A stretch of DNA of 64,000 bases from Deltaproteobacteria bacterium (lineage in GTDB: Bacteria > Desulfobacterota > Binatia > Binatales > Binataceae). The notes below the pieces were generated by a model. It worked only from the letters and a program-made list of their open reading frames with translations, ran no database searches and was not told the DNA's origin. The stretch's first letter is position 1, and each line of letters opens with the position of its first letter. The translations under genes and the position numbers were made by a program. Shown in pieces: positions 50,860 through 59,820 of the stretch. The stretch is taken from assembly GCA_021780755.1 (NCBI GenBank), contig JAJXYF010000003.1:62001-126000 (forward strand), read 5' to 3'.

Positions 50860-50895
50860 TGGCGGAGGGGGGAGGGAGTCGAACCCTCCGGCGAC
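50860..50895 (-). repeat. Direct repeat at tRNA-Sec 3' end (inner attachment site)
   Basis: The same 36 bp as at 49535-49570, here as part of the intact tRNA gene. The two copies bound 1.29 kb. Confidence 0.85.
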
Positions 50896-50955
50896 AGTAT
50901 TAGCCGCCAAGCCGGTTTTGAAGACCGGTGGGGCCACCGGGCCCCGTCCTCCTCC
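50860..50955 (-). tRNA. selC: tRNA-Sec (UCA)
   Basis: Folds as a selenocysteine tRNA: 8-bp acceptor GGAGGAGG/CCCCCTCC (one A/C mismatch), 6-bp D stem GGGGCC/GGCCCC with a CGGT loop, anticodon arm CCGGTCTTCAAAACCGG with anticodon TCA (50921-50919), long variable arm (TTGGCG...CGCCG), T arm GAGGG-TTCGACT-CCCTC, discriminator G and encoded CCA. Length 96 nt as in E. coli selC. Its 3' 36 nt are duplicated at 49535. Confidence 0.95.
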
Positions 50956-51226
50956 AGGCTTTATTTATTAGGGACTTACGACGCTTTGTCCAATCGGAGG
51001 ATCGGCCAGAGTGCCCACTGAGTGCTCATTTTTTTCGAGTTTCCCCAAAATGGCCGCTACTATTCAGGATCACGTTGGCCATTTCATTGGCGTGCTCCCC
51101 TCGGTGTGCTTGAAGAAATGCGGGAAGGGAGTTGTGCGAACTGCACACGCTGCGCCGACCCTCACGAGTGACGCTCCATCCGTGTTAAAGGTCGCAAAGG
51201 TCGCTACGCTGCGGGGAACACGAAAA

Positions 51227-51313
51227 ATGAACACCCGAATAATCGGAATCGTGATCGGCCTTGTACTTATCGCCGGCGTCGTAGCCGCGGACGTTCTTCT
51301 GCTCTGGCCATAA
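51227..51313 (+). CDS. Possible 28-aa membrane peptide
   Basis: MNTRIIGIVIGLVLIAGVVA followed by ADVLLLWP: a single helix with positive N-terminus. The start is preceded by GGGGAACACGAAAA. Plausible but very short; the longer frame from 51011 has no convincing N-terminus. Confidence 0.35.
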   Translation: MNTRIIGIVIGLVLIAGVVAADVLLLWP

Positions 51314-51587
51314 CGAGCCTCCGCGCTGAGGCAACGTTTCGATTCACTGAACAAACGCGACGGCCGCTTCGCTGGCTCTGACGTCGTGGTGCGCGGTGAG
51401 GGCCCGCCGCCATTCGCCACAAGTTGGGGGAAACTTCAGCAAGTCAAACATCCGCCGCCGAGAAGGACGCTCTCGGGTCCACCGACTGCGGCGCGCGCTG
51501 CATGAGGGGGCCTGCCATCGCGAGATCGCGCCTCGCCATCGGGACCACGCATGGTCAACTGCCGACGGAGGAATTAAACAAACACCT

Positions 51588-52352
51588 ATGGATCAAATCG
51601 TTTTCTCACTGGACATCCGCATCGCCGCTATAACCCTGGGCGCCGCGATGCTAGTCGCATCTGAAATCGGCAGGGGGATGGGACGCCGACTACGACGCAA
51701 GGGAGGCGTAAAGCCATCGAAAATCGACGACGCCAGCATGGCGCTTCTCGGTCTGCTTCTCGCGTTTACATTCGGAATGTCAATCGCTCGGCACGACCAG
51801 CGGCGGGCGGCCGTCGTCGCGGACGCCAATGCTATTGGCGATTTCTATACATGCACCGCGCTGCTCAGGGAGCCGACTCGAACGAAGTTGCAGGCCCTCA
51901 TACGGCAATATGCACAACTCCGCCTCGACCTGGCTCGCGGACAGATGAGTACTTCCGACCTTCAAAGCGCACTGGCGAAGTTTGACCAGATGCACGGCCG
52001 GATGACTGGGCTGGTTGGTCAGGCGCTCAGCGATGGAACACCAATCGCCGTATCCCTGACCAACACATTGAACGCTGTCAGCAGCAACCAGGCCTCCCGG
52101 CTTTCGGCTTACAAGGAACGACTGCCGACAAGCATAGTGTTCCTTCTCTTCGCCTGCGCGATCATCACCGCGCTACTGGCAGGGCGTGAGCAAGGCAATG
52201 ACGACAATTTCGACGTCGTGGGGACGCTGTGTTTCATATTGCTGGTGAGCATCGCGGTCTACGTCACGCTCGATTTAAATCGACCGGAACGCGGCTTGAT
52301 CCGGGTGAGTCAGGAGCCTATCGAGCGGCTTCTGTCCTCAATGCCCCAATGA
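51588..52352 (+). CDS. Bestrophin-like (DUF4239) membrane protein
   Basis: A 254-residue integral membrane protein. MALLGLLLAFTFGMSIARHDQRRAAVVADANAIGDFYTCTALL (in pieces, about residues 42-85) matches the DUF4239/bestrophin-like family; two C-terminal hydrophobic helices follow (IVFLLFACAIITALLAG, LCFILLVSIAVYVTL). Anion channel activity is suggested for the superfamily but not shown here. Confidence 0.75.
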   Translation: MDQIVFSLDIRIAAITLGAAMLVASEIGRGMGRRLRRKGGVKPSKIDDASMALLGLLLAFTFGMSIARHDQRRAAVVADANAIGDFYTCTALLREPTRTKLQALIRQYAQLRLDLARGQMSTSDLQSALAKFDQMHGRMTGLVGQALSDGTPIAVSLTNTLNAVSSNQASRLSAYKERLPTSIVFLLFACAIITALLAGREQGNDDNFDVVGTLCFILLVSIAVYVTLDLNRPERGLIRVSQEPIERLLSSMPQ

Positions 52353-52565
52353 TTTTCCGGGGGCGAAGACGGGCGAAGGTGATCTCAGTAGGAGGCGACA
52401 TCACTTGGATTCAAGCGAGTATTTCTTTGGCCTGAGTTCGGTGATCGGCCAGCGATCAGGATTCCGGACAAAATGGTCGGTTGCTTCTTAATCGTGCCAC
52501 AAATTCATCTGGCTTTAAGGTTGCACCGGTATCGGCAAAGCCTGTAGTTGCAATCGCTGGTGAGT

Positions 52566-53069
52566 ATGATGCAACGGATGGAACCGTCTACCGATCAGCA
52601 ATCGCCCACGAGCGCACGGCACGTCCACCAGACGATTGTGCCGGCTCTCGAAGCCGCTGACGCGATGGTTTACGCGCTCGTCGGCATAGTGTTTTTGCTG
52701 GCGGCGCTCGGAATGCTGGGATACAGCTTGGTCGCCTTTCCGGGCAACCTGCGCCAAACCGGTTTCGCCCTCGCCGTCGTCACGTTGGTCAACGATCTGT
52801 TGCTGGTGATGATCATAATGGAGGTGCTGCGGACGGTGCTGTCCTACCTGCAGGAACGGGCGACGTCCTTGCAGCCGTTCCTTTTTATCGCGGCGATCTC
52901 GGCTACGCGGCGGATCCTGGCTATCGGCGCCCAGATGAGCGTGACGGGCGATACCCTCTCGCCGAGCAAATTCCAGCAAGTGATGATCGATCTAGGCGCC
53001 AATGCTGGTGCCATTCTGGCGATCGCGGCCGCGCTGTACTTGCTCGGTCGTCGCCCGACTGTCGAGTGA
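52566..53069 (+). CDS. PsiE-like membrane protein
   Basis: About 167 residues with four transmembrane helices: VPALEAADAMVYALVGIVFLLAALGML, LAVVTLVNDLLLVMIIMEVLRTV, PFLFIAAISATRRILAIG and ANAGAILAIAAALYLL. The order and the NDLLLVxIIxEV and ATRRIL blocks fit the phosphate-starvation-inducible PsiE family, function unknown. Exact start uncertain (52548-52578). Confidence 0.65.
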   Translation: MMQRMEPSTDQQSPTSARHVHQTIVPALEAADAMVYALVGIVFLLAALGMLGYSLVAFPGNLRQTGFALAVVTLVNDLLLVMIIMEVLRTVLSYLQERATSLQPFLFIAAISATRRILAIGAQMSVTGDTLSPSKFQQVMIDLGANAGAILAIAAALYLLGRRPTVE

Positions 53070-53218
53070 GAACCGAAGTTTCCGGGGTGCGCCTCCAGCA
53101 TGAGCGTGATCGTATGTCCGTTCACCCCGTGGCTGGAAGCTATCCCCCAATGCGCTCGGCAGGAGATGGGGAGAGTTGCCAGGCCGAGAATCGAGCAACG
53201 CGAGCGTCAATTCATGAT

Positions 53219-53292
53219 GGGAAGTCTGAAACCGTGAGGTTTCAGTTTCCGAAAAAGTTATAGTTCTTCGTTCCTCAACAACTCTCTCTATT
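53219..53292 (+). repeat. Intergenic repeat copy D (between convergent genes)
   Basis: GGGAAGTCTGAAACC, perfect hairpin CTGAAACC-GTGA-GGTTTCAG (53226-53245), TTATAGTTCTTC and GTTCCTCAACAACTCTCTCTATT. No plus-strand gene follows, so this copy does not fit a simple promoter role. Confidence 0.75.
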
Positions 53293-53297
53293 CTCTT

Positions 53298-54284
53298 TCA
53301 CCCTTCGATCAGGTTCAAAAAATCCCACAGCGGCTCCTCGATCCGCCGTCCGATCGCGCACCGCTCGATCCCGTTTTCCGCTACCCCGCGCATCCCGAGC
53401 CGCAGGCAATGGATTACCCACTTGATATTCCCGAACGCCTCCCAGAACCGCACGTGAGCGGGGTCAACCGCGATTCCGCTTGCCCGCTCATAGCCCGCGT
53501 AAAGGTCTTCGCGCGTGCCGAAACCTGCTACCGGCGCCGGCCCACCAAAGCGCCACGTTCGGATACACAGCCACCCCAGGTCCTGCATCGGATCGCCGAT
53601 CTGTCCGAGTTCCCAATCGAGCACGCAGCGCACGCCCTCCTCACCGACGATCAGATTGCCGAGGCGAAAATCGCCGTGGACGACCGTGCTCCGCGCATTC
53701 TTCGGCACGTTCTCCGCCGCCCACCTGAGCGCCATGTCCAGTGCCGGCAGCCGCAGGCCGAAGCGATCGACGATCTGCCGATGGGCCTCGACGTGCGCCG
53801 CCGCATCCTGGCGCATCAGGAACGGCACTCGCGCCGCGTCGATCCGATGCGTCCGCGCGAGGATCTCGCCGCATTGCCGCGCCATCACGGCGCGCGCCCC
53901 CGCGTATTTCTCTTCGCGGATGATCCGCGGCCCCAGCGTCTCACCGTCCACCCGCTCCGTGACGTAGCCGCGCCCAAGATCGTCCGCCGGCTCCAGGATC
54001 GCGCGCACCTTCGGCGCCGGCACGCCGACTTCGCTCGCCGCGATCATCAGTTGCGCGTCCTGCTCCGGCTCCAGTTGCGGCACCAGCCCGGTCGCCAGAT
54101 CTTCCGTGACTCCCCCGTGCTGCATGATCAACCGATGTCGCGCGCCGCCTGCCTCCGCGTCGAACGACCACGTACTGCGATTCGCGCCCCCCGTCAGCGC
54201 GCGCAGATCGTGGATCGTCCCCGGCAGCCCCAGGTGGCGCGCGATTACCGCTTGCAGCCGGCGCGCGATTTCTTCGTTGCTCAT
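53298..54284 (-). CDS. Aminoglycoside-phosphotransferase-fold kinase
   Basis: A 328-residue protein-kinase-like phosphotransferase: GGANRSTWSFD nucleotide loop, Brenner motif VVHGDFRLGNLIV with Asp205, and the Mg-binding LDWELGQIGDP. Genes of this type sit beside acyl-CoA dehydrogenases in many degraders and are thought to phosphorylate hydroxyacyl-CoA; here it follows an ACAD by 25 bases in the same direction. It is unlikely to be an antibiotic resistance gene. Confidence 0.85.
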   Translation of the reverse strand: MSNEEIARRLQAVIARHLGLPGTIHDLRALTGGANRSTWSFDAEAGGARHRLIMQHGGVTEDLATGLVPQLEPEQDAQLMIAASEVGVPAPKVRAILEPADDLGRGYVTERVDGETLGPRIIREEKYAGARAVMARQCGEILARTHRIDAARVPFLMRQDAAAHVEAHRQIVDRFGLRLPALDMALRWAAENVPKNARSTVVHGDFRLGNLIVGEEGVRCVLDWELGQIGDPMQDLGWLCIRTWRFGGPAPVAGFGTREDLYAGYERASGIAVDPAHVRFWEAFGNIKWVIHCLRLGMRGVAENGIERCAIGRRIEEPLWDFLNLIEG

Positions 54285-54309
54285 GTTCTCGGAGTGTTCG
54301 CCAACGCGC

Positions 54310-55581
54310 TCAGTCCTCAGACTTCGCCCGGCTGCCGAAGCCGAACAGTATCTGCGCCACCCGCCGCATCTGGATTTCCTCCGCGCCCTCCGTGATTCGA
54401 TACCGCCGATGATGCCGGTAGATGTGCTCGAATGGCTTGTGCCGCGAATAGCCCATCCCGCCATGCACCTGCATTGCCCGGTCCGCCGCCTCGCAGACCA
54501 GCCGGTTCGCCCGGTAATTGCACATCGCGACCTTGTCCGACAGTCGCTTCGCGACCTCCGGCTTCGACATCTGGTCCATCTCCCATGCGGTCTTGTAGAT
54601 CAACGCGCGGATCATCGCGGCTTCCGTATGCAACTCGACCAGCGGCCATTGAATCGCCTGGTTGGTCGCCAGCGCCTTGCCAAACGGCTTGCGCTCGAGC
54701 GCGTATTTCACACTCTCGTTGATACAGTATTGCGCCGCCCCCAACGATGACGCCGCCTGCCGGATACGGTTCTCGTGCACGAAGTGTTGCGCCACCGCCA
54801 GACCGTCTTCCGGATCGCCCAGAATCGCGTCCGCCGGCACATATACGTTGTTCAGCGAGACCCGTGGATGGTCGGTCGGCATGTTGAAGGTCCACAGATA
54901 CTCTTCGATCTTGAAGCCGTCGTTTTTGGTCGGCACGATAAAGCACGTGATCCCCTTCGCGCCGCCATCGCGTCCGCTGGTCCGCGCGAACACGAAGTCA
55001 TGCGTCGCGACATGCAGCCCGGTGTTCCAGATCTTCGCGCCGTTGATTCGCCAGCCGTCGCCCTCGCGCACGCCCCGCGTCTCCATCCAGGTCGCGTCGG
55101 AGCCGTGATTCGGTTCGGTCAAGCCGAACGCCACGCTGATCGAGCCGTCGAGGATTCCGGGGATAAACGCGTCGCGCTGCGCCTTGCTGCCAAAGTCGCG
55201 AAACATCAGCACCGTTGGCAGGTTCCCCACGATCGAGCTTTCGTTCTGCAAGTCGTTATGCAGTCCCAGGCCCTTCGCCGCCAGATGTTCGCGAATCACC
55301 GCCATCGCCAGGTTCGTGCCGTCCCTGCCGCCGAACTCCCGCGGCAGCGCGAACCGGTAATGCCCCGCTTTGTCGGCCCGCCGCCGCATCTCGCCCAACA
55401 GCGCCTCCCATTCATGCCGCGGCAGTCCGCCCCGGTCGAAATCGGTCCGCGCCCATTCACGCCGATGGTCGAAAAAGCGGATATTGTCGTTCTCGCGTTC
55501 GAGCGGCTTGATCTCGCGCTCTATAAAGGCGTCCAATTCCGCGAGATAAGCTGTGATATCGGCCGGAATGTTGAAATCCAC
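54310..55581 (-). CDS. Acyl-CoA dehydrogenase
   Basis: A 423-residue FAD enzyme oxidising an acyl-CoA. It has FGLTEPNHGSDATWMETRG, WRINGAKIWNTG, NRIRQAASSLGAAQYCINESVKYALERKPFGKAL and QVHGGMGYSRHKPFEHIYRHHRRYRITEGAEEIQMRRVA (in pieces), all typical of the ACAD10/11-like group paired with the phosphotransferase. The GTG at 55581 has CAGGAG nine bases upstream; the longer open frame upstream overlaps the divergent CoA-transferase. Confidence 0.9.
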   Translation of the reverse strand: MDFNIPADITAYLAELDAFIEREIKPLERENDNIRFFDHRREWARTDFDRGGLPRHEWEALLGEMRRRADKAGHYRFALPREFGGRDGTNLAMAVIREHLAAKGLGLHNDLQNESSIVGNLPTVLMFRDFGSKAQRDAFIPGILDGSISVAFGLTEPNHGSDATWMETRGVREGDGWRINGAKIWNTGLHVATHDFVFARTSGRDGGAKGITCFIVPTKNDGFKIEEYLWTFNMPTDHPRVSLNNVYVPADAILGDPEDGLAVAQHFVHENRIRQAASSLGAAQYCINESVKYALERKPFGKALATNQAIQWPLVELHTEAAMIRALIYKTAWEMDQMSKPEVAKRLSDKVAMCNYRANRLVCEAADRAMQVHGGMGYSRHKPFEHIYRHHRRYRITEGAEEIQMRRVAQILFGFGSRAKSED

Positions 55582-55683
55582 GATGACGGTCTCCTGAAAG
55601 CAGACGAATGAAGGTCGAGGTTTACCAGAATGCGGTTTGCCGCGAAATCCGCCGTCGCCCCGCTTCGCCCATCGAGAGTGCCT

Positions 55684-56913
55684 ATGAACAAGCTGCCGCT
55701 TTCCCGCTTCTCCGTGATCGATCTCACCCGCGCGCGCTCGGGCCCCACCGCCGTCCGCCAACTCGCCGATTGGGGCGCCGACGTCCTCAAGGTCGAAACC
55801 CCCGGCGACGACTCCGACATCGGCGCGCGCCACGGCTCCGACTTCCAGAACCTCCATCGCAACAAGCGCAGCCTGACCCTCGACTTGAAGACCCCCGAGG
55901 GTGTCGAGATTCTCAAACGCCTCGCCGCTAACACCGACGTGCTGGTTGAAAATTACCGGCCCGCCGTCAAGCATCGCCTCGGCATCGATTACGAACACCT
56001 CCGCGCGCTCAATCCGCGCCTCGTGTATGCGAGCATCTCCGGCTTCGGCCAGGACGGCCCCTATCGCGATCGCCCCGGCTTCGATCAGATCGCGCAGGGG
56101 ATGGGTGGCCTGATGTCCATCACCGGCCTTCCCGGACAAGGCCCGGTGCGTGCCGGCGTCGCCATCGCCGACCTCACCGCCGGGGTCTTCTGCGCGATGG
56201 GTATCCTCATCGCGCTGCTCGAGCGCGAAGTGTCGGGCGAGGGCCAATGGGTCCAGTCGTCGCTATTGGCCGCGCAGATCGCGATGCTCGATTTTCAGGC
56301 TGCGAGATGGCTCATCTCTGGCGAGGTGCCCGAGCAAGCGGGCAACAATCATCCGACTTCGATTCCGACCGGCGTGTTCGCCACCGCCGACGGCCACATC
56401 AATATCGCGGCATCGGGCGGCGATATCTTTGCGCGCCTGTGCACGGCGCTTGGCGCCGACCATCTCCCGACCGATCCCGCCTTCGCCACCGGTAAGGCGC
56501 GCTCGCGTAATCGCGATCGGCTCAACGCCGCCATCGAGGCGATCACGCACACGCGGCCGTCCGCCGAATGGATCGATCTGCTCAATCGCGCGGGCGTGCC
56601 TTGCGGACCTATCTATCGCATCGACGAAGTATTCGCCGACCCGCAGGTGCGCCAGATGGGCATCACCCGCACCATCGACTCGTCCGCTTCTTCTGAATCG
56701 TCCGAATCGCCCGCGTCGTCCGACTCGGCTTCCGCCTCGCGTCCGCGCAACGCGCGCCAGACGCTCGTTGGCCAGGCCGTCGAACTCAGCCGCACGCCAT
56801 GGGGATTGCGCAGGCCGGCCCCCGCCAAGGGCGAGCATACCGACGCGGTCCTCGCCGCGCTCGGCTACGACGCCGCGACGATCTCCGAACTCCGCGCCCG
56901 CCGCATCATCTGA
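55684..56913 (+). CDS. CaiB/BaiF CoA-transferase with Ser-rich insertion
   Basis: A 409-residue class III CoA-transferase: VIDLTRARSGPTAVRQLADWGADVLKVE, catalytic Asp163 in VAIADLTAGVFC, GEGQWVQSSLL and NHPTSIPTGVFATADG. Near residue 335-360 there is a Ser/Glu/Ala low-complexity insert (SSASSESSESPASSDSASAS) unlike its homologues. Divergent from the ACAD operon, so it might activate the acid that the ACAD oxidises. Confidence 0.88.
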   Translation: MNKLPLSRFSVIDLTRARSGPTAVRQLADWGADVLKVETPGDDSDIGARHGSDFQNLHRNKRSLTLDLKTPEGVEILKRLAANTDVLVENYRPAVKHRLGIDYEHLRALNPRLVYASISGFGQDGPYRDRPGFDQIAQGMGGLMSITGLPGQGPVRAGVAIADLTAGVFCAMGILIALLEREVSGEGQWVQSSLLAAQIAMLDFQAARWLISGEVPEQAGNNHPTSIPTGVFATADGHINIAASGGDIFARLCTALGADHLPTDPAFATGKARSRNRDRLNAAIEAITHTRPSAEWIDLLNRAGVPCGPIYRIDEVFADPQVRQMGITRTIDSSASSESSESPASSDSASASRPRNARQTLVGQAVELSRTPWGLRRPAPAKGEHTDAVLAALGYDAATISELRARRII

Positions 56914-56959
56914 TTCGCCAATCGACTGCGGGTCAGGGACGCGCGGTCGATTGGCGCGT

Positions 56960-58999
56960 TCAGTCTTCTGCCGTTGTTTGAGTCTCTACAGCCTTCGGCA
57001 AGAATATCTCGGCGACCGTGCCGAGTCCCAGGCTGCTACTGATGCGTAGTGCCCCGCCCGACTTGCGCGCGAAGCCGGCGATGATGCTGAGACCGAGCCC
57101 AACGCAGCTTCCTTCCGTCTCGTCGAAAAACGGCTCGAGCGCGCGTGCGAGCACTTCCTCGCTCATGCCGCGACCGGTATCGCAGACCGCGATGCACACG
57201 CAATCGCGACCCGCGATCTGACCGGGCAAGGTGGCGTCATTCGCGGCATAATTGGTCGTTGTAAGGATGAGCAACCCGCCGCCGGGCATCGCGTCGCGCG
57301 AATTGGCTGCAAGATGGAGCAAAGCCAGGTCGAATTGATTGGAATCGACCATGATCGGCCAGAGATCGGGCGCCAACACCTGCTTAATCCTGATCTCGGC
57401 GCCGATCGTTTGCCGCAATATGTCGCAAACGGAATGAACGTGTTTGTTGGCGTCAATCACGGTCGGCGCTAACTGCTGATTTTGCGCTAATTCGCGCAGC
57501 CGATGCGTCAATCCTGCCGCCCGCTGCAAGGCCCCTTGCGCGGTCATCAAGTGGTGTCCGACCGACTGATCGGACGGCTGCAGTTCGATCTTCTCCAATG
57601 AGGTCCCGATTACCTGCAGTAGTTTGTTGATATCGTGCGCCACCCCGCTCGCGACGAGCCCTATCGCATTCTGTTTATGTTGCGCCGACACTTGCTCGGC
57701 TTCCTCCCGCTCCGCGATTTGACGCGAAAGCCGCGCGTTTGCCTCAAACAGGTCGCGGGTGCGTTCCTCAACCAAACGCTCCAATTCGGCATCGCGCCGC
57801 AGCGTTGCTTCGCGGGCTTCCACCAGTCCCGTAATATCAATAAAGGCGCCCACGGCGCCGCGTGTCTTGCCACCACTATCGAACAACGGGGTCGCGTTCC
57901 CATAGATATAGGCGGTGTCGCCGCTGTCGAAAGCCAGGGTTAGCTCAAAGTGCCGAACTGCTTTGCCCGTCGCTGCTGCTTTCTGGATCGGTAGGTCCTC
58001 GGGGCTCAGTTCGACCCCATCCTTGAAGACCGTGAAATTTCGGGGCGCGGTGTGCCCAGCGGATTTGGAAGGATTGGCATAGTATGGCAGCCGCAGCGTT
58101 TGCTCGGTCGTACGATTGCCATACATCGTCCGACACTCCCGGTCGTGCGCAACGAACACCGCCGCTGGTACCGCGTCCAGCAGCGCCTGCAACTCCTCGA
58201 CCTTGTCGCGCAGCTCGCGTTCGATGCGCTTTTCATTGGTCACGTCCGAGACGACGATATTGATAGCGACGACCTTTCCGGTCGCGTCCTTCTGCGGTAG
58301 CCACTGCTCCCTATACATACGCCGGGTGCCCGGCTCATTGGGCGCCTCGCCCTCGACTTCAATATCGAATACCGGCTCGCCCGTCTCCAGCACTCGCCGC
58401 GCAATTGGTTCGAAGAACTCGGCGAAGTCCGGCAAGATCTCACCGATAGCCTTGCCGACATGTGCGGCGGCGGGAACCCTGTTGATGTCCGCGATCTGCT
58501 GGTTCACGCGGAGAAATCGGAGGTCCGGGCCGATCAGGGCCAGGCCGATTGGCGCTGACGTATAGACATCGCCAAGTTCGACCAATTGCCGCCGGATGGT
58601 CCCTTCCTTTTCCCGCTGTGCCAGCTCCAGCCGCTTTGCCTCCGTGATGTCGCGGAAGTAAATGACGATCCCTTCCTGGCACGGGTAGATGCTGTTCTCG
58701 AACCATTTTCCCATTGGCTCATAGAAATCGTCGCACCGCACCGGCGTCCGCTCGCCCATCGCCTTTCGCGCCGCTTCCTCGAAGACGCCACCGGCAGGCC
58801 GCGGCAGTCCTTCCCAGAAATTCCTGCCCAGCATATCTCGCTTCCCGATTATCGTTCTCGCATGGCCGTTCATGAAGACGACCCGCCAGGTACGATCCAC
58901 CACGATCACGGCGTCCGTGGTGCTCTCGACGACGGTTACAGCGTAGCCGCTCCAGGGATGGGCGTTGCGATTGCTTGCTTCCTGCAGCTTATTTTCCAT
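56960..58999 (-). CDS. PAS-domain sensor histidine kinase
   Basis: A 679-residue soluble kinase with no transmembrane segment. Three PAS domains (about residues 20-120, 145-260, 270-390), a coiled-coil (VEERTRDLFEANARLSRQIAEREEAEQ), a phosphoacceptor H-box GVAHDINKLLQVI with His455, and HATPase boxes LAANSRDAMPGGG (N), VCDTGRGMSEEV (G1) and GLGLSIIAGFARKSGG (G2). There is no receiver domain and no response regulator next to it, so its partner is unknown. Confidence 0.9.
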   Translation of the reverse strand: MENKLQEASNRNAHPWSGYAVTVVESTTDAVIVVDRTWRVVFMNGHARTIIGKRDMLGRNFWEGLPRPAGGVFEEAARKAMGERTPVRCDDFYEPMGKWFENSIYPCQEGIVIYFRDITEAKRLELAQREKEGTIRRQLVELGDVYTSAPIGLALIGPDLRFLRVNQQIADINRVPAAAHVGKAIGEILPDFAEFFEPIARRVLETGEPVFDIEVEGEAPNEPGTRRMYREQWLPQKDATGKVVAINIVVSDVTNEKRIERELRDKVEELQALLDAVPAAVFVAHDRECRTMYGNRTTEQTLRLPYYANPSKSAGHTAPRNFTVFKDGVELSPEDLPIQKAAATGKAVRHFELTLAFDSGDTAYIYGNATPLFDSGGKTRGAVGAFIDITGLVEAREATLRRDAELERLVEERTRDLFEANARLSRQIAEREEAEQVSAQHKQNAIGLVASGVAHDINKLLQVIGTSLEKIELQPSDQSVGHHLMTAQGALQRAAGLTHRLRELAQNQQLAPTVIDANKHVHSVCDILRQTIGAEIRIKQVLAPDLWPIMVDSNQFDLALLHLAANSRDAMPGGGLLILTTTNYAANDATLPGQIAGRDCVCIAVCDTGRGMSEEVLARALEPFFDETEGSCVGLGLSIIAGFARKSGGALRISSSLGLGTVAEIFLPKAVETQTTAED

Positions 59000-59290
59000 C
59001 GTTGGACCAACCTATGCTTATCTGTAAACATCGCGCGGTCTGCAACAAACGTTCGTCTTACATGCCGCCCTTTCTTCCACGGCGATGGCTCAGCTTAACA
59101 TCGATACTCTACGTAAGCCTGCATTCTAAGCCTACTTGTTAAGGCTATTTGATCCCAAAACACGCTGCCAACCCTTTTTTTCCCGCTTCCCCCGCGCAGT
59201 GCGCCGACATTTCCTCGACCCGAAAAACTTTGCCGCCGCGCACCGACTGGGCTACAGTCGGGCGGCGCAAGCCCAAGGAGCGGACCCACG

Positions 59291-59785
59291 ATGCAGACCC
59301 TGCTACCCATCGCGGAGAAAATCGGTGCACTGTTGAAGGATCGGCGCGAGACCATCGCGATCGCTGAGTCCACCACCGGCGGCCTCGTCTCGGCGGCGTT
59401 GCTGAGCGTGGCCGGCGCGTCGGTTTACTATCTCGGTGGCGGGGTGGTCTATACGCTCAAGGCGCGGCGCCTCCTGCTCGACCTTCCGGACTCCGCCTTC
59501 GCCGGCATCAAACCGCTCACCGAACCGGCCGCGATGGTCATCGCTCGCGGCGCGCGCGATCGCTTCGCCGCGAGTTGGAGCATCGGCGAACTCGGCGCCG
59601 CTGGCCCCACCGGCAGCCGCTACGGCGAACCTGCCGGCACCAGCGTTATCGCGGTTGCGGGCGCCGTCGAGCGTTCGCTGACCGTGCGCACTGGCAGCGA
59701 CGACCGCCACACCAACATGCGCGCATTCTCCGCCGCCGCGCTCGATCTGCTCGCGCAATGTATCGCCGCCGCCCCCCGCGCCTAG
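59291..59785 (+). CDS. CinA C-terminal domain (nicotinamide-nucleotide amidase-like)
   Basis: A 164-residue stand-alone CinA C-terminal domain: IAIAESTTGGLVSAALLSVAGASVYYLGGGVVY and GAAGPTGSRYGEPAGTSVIAV. Homologues deamidate nicotinamide mononucleotide. The N-terminal COG1058 domain is absent, as in PncC-type proteins, though many of those are in different contexts. CCAAGGAGCGG precedes the ATG. Followed by a VOC gene after 35 bases. Confidence 0.85.
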   Translation: MQTLLPIAEKIGALLKDRRETIAIAESTTGGLVSAALLSVAGASVYYLGGGVVYTLKARRLLLDLPDSAFAGIKPLTEPAAMVIARGARDRFAASWSIGELGAAGPTGSRYGEPAGTSVIAVAGAVERSLTVRTGSDDRHTNMRAFSAAALDLLAQCIAAAPRA

Positions 59786-59820
59786 CAGTGATCCTGGCGT
59801 AGGTCTCCGGAGGTATCCCG

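Noticed and set aside
53298..54284. Antibiotic resistance phosphotransferase
   Set aside because: The fold is shared, but the operon with an acyl-CoA dehydrogenase points to acyl metabolism.
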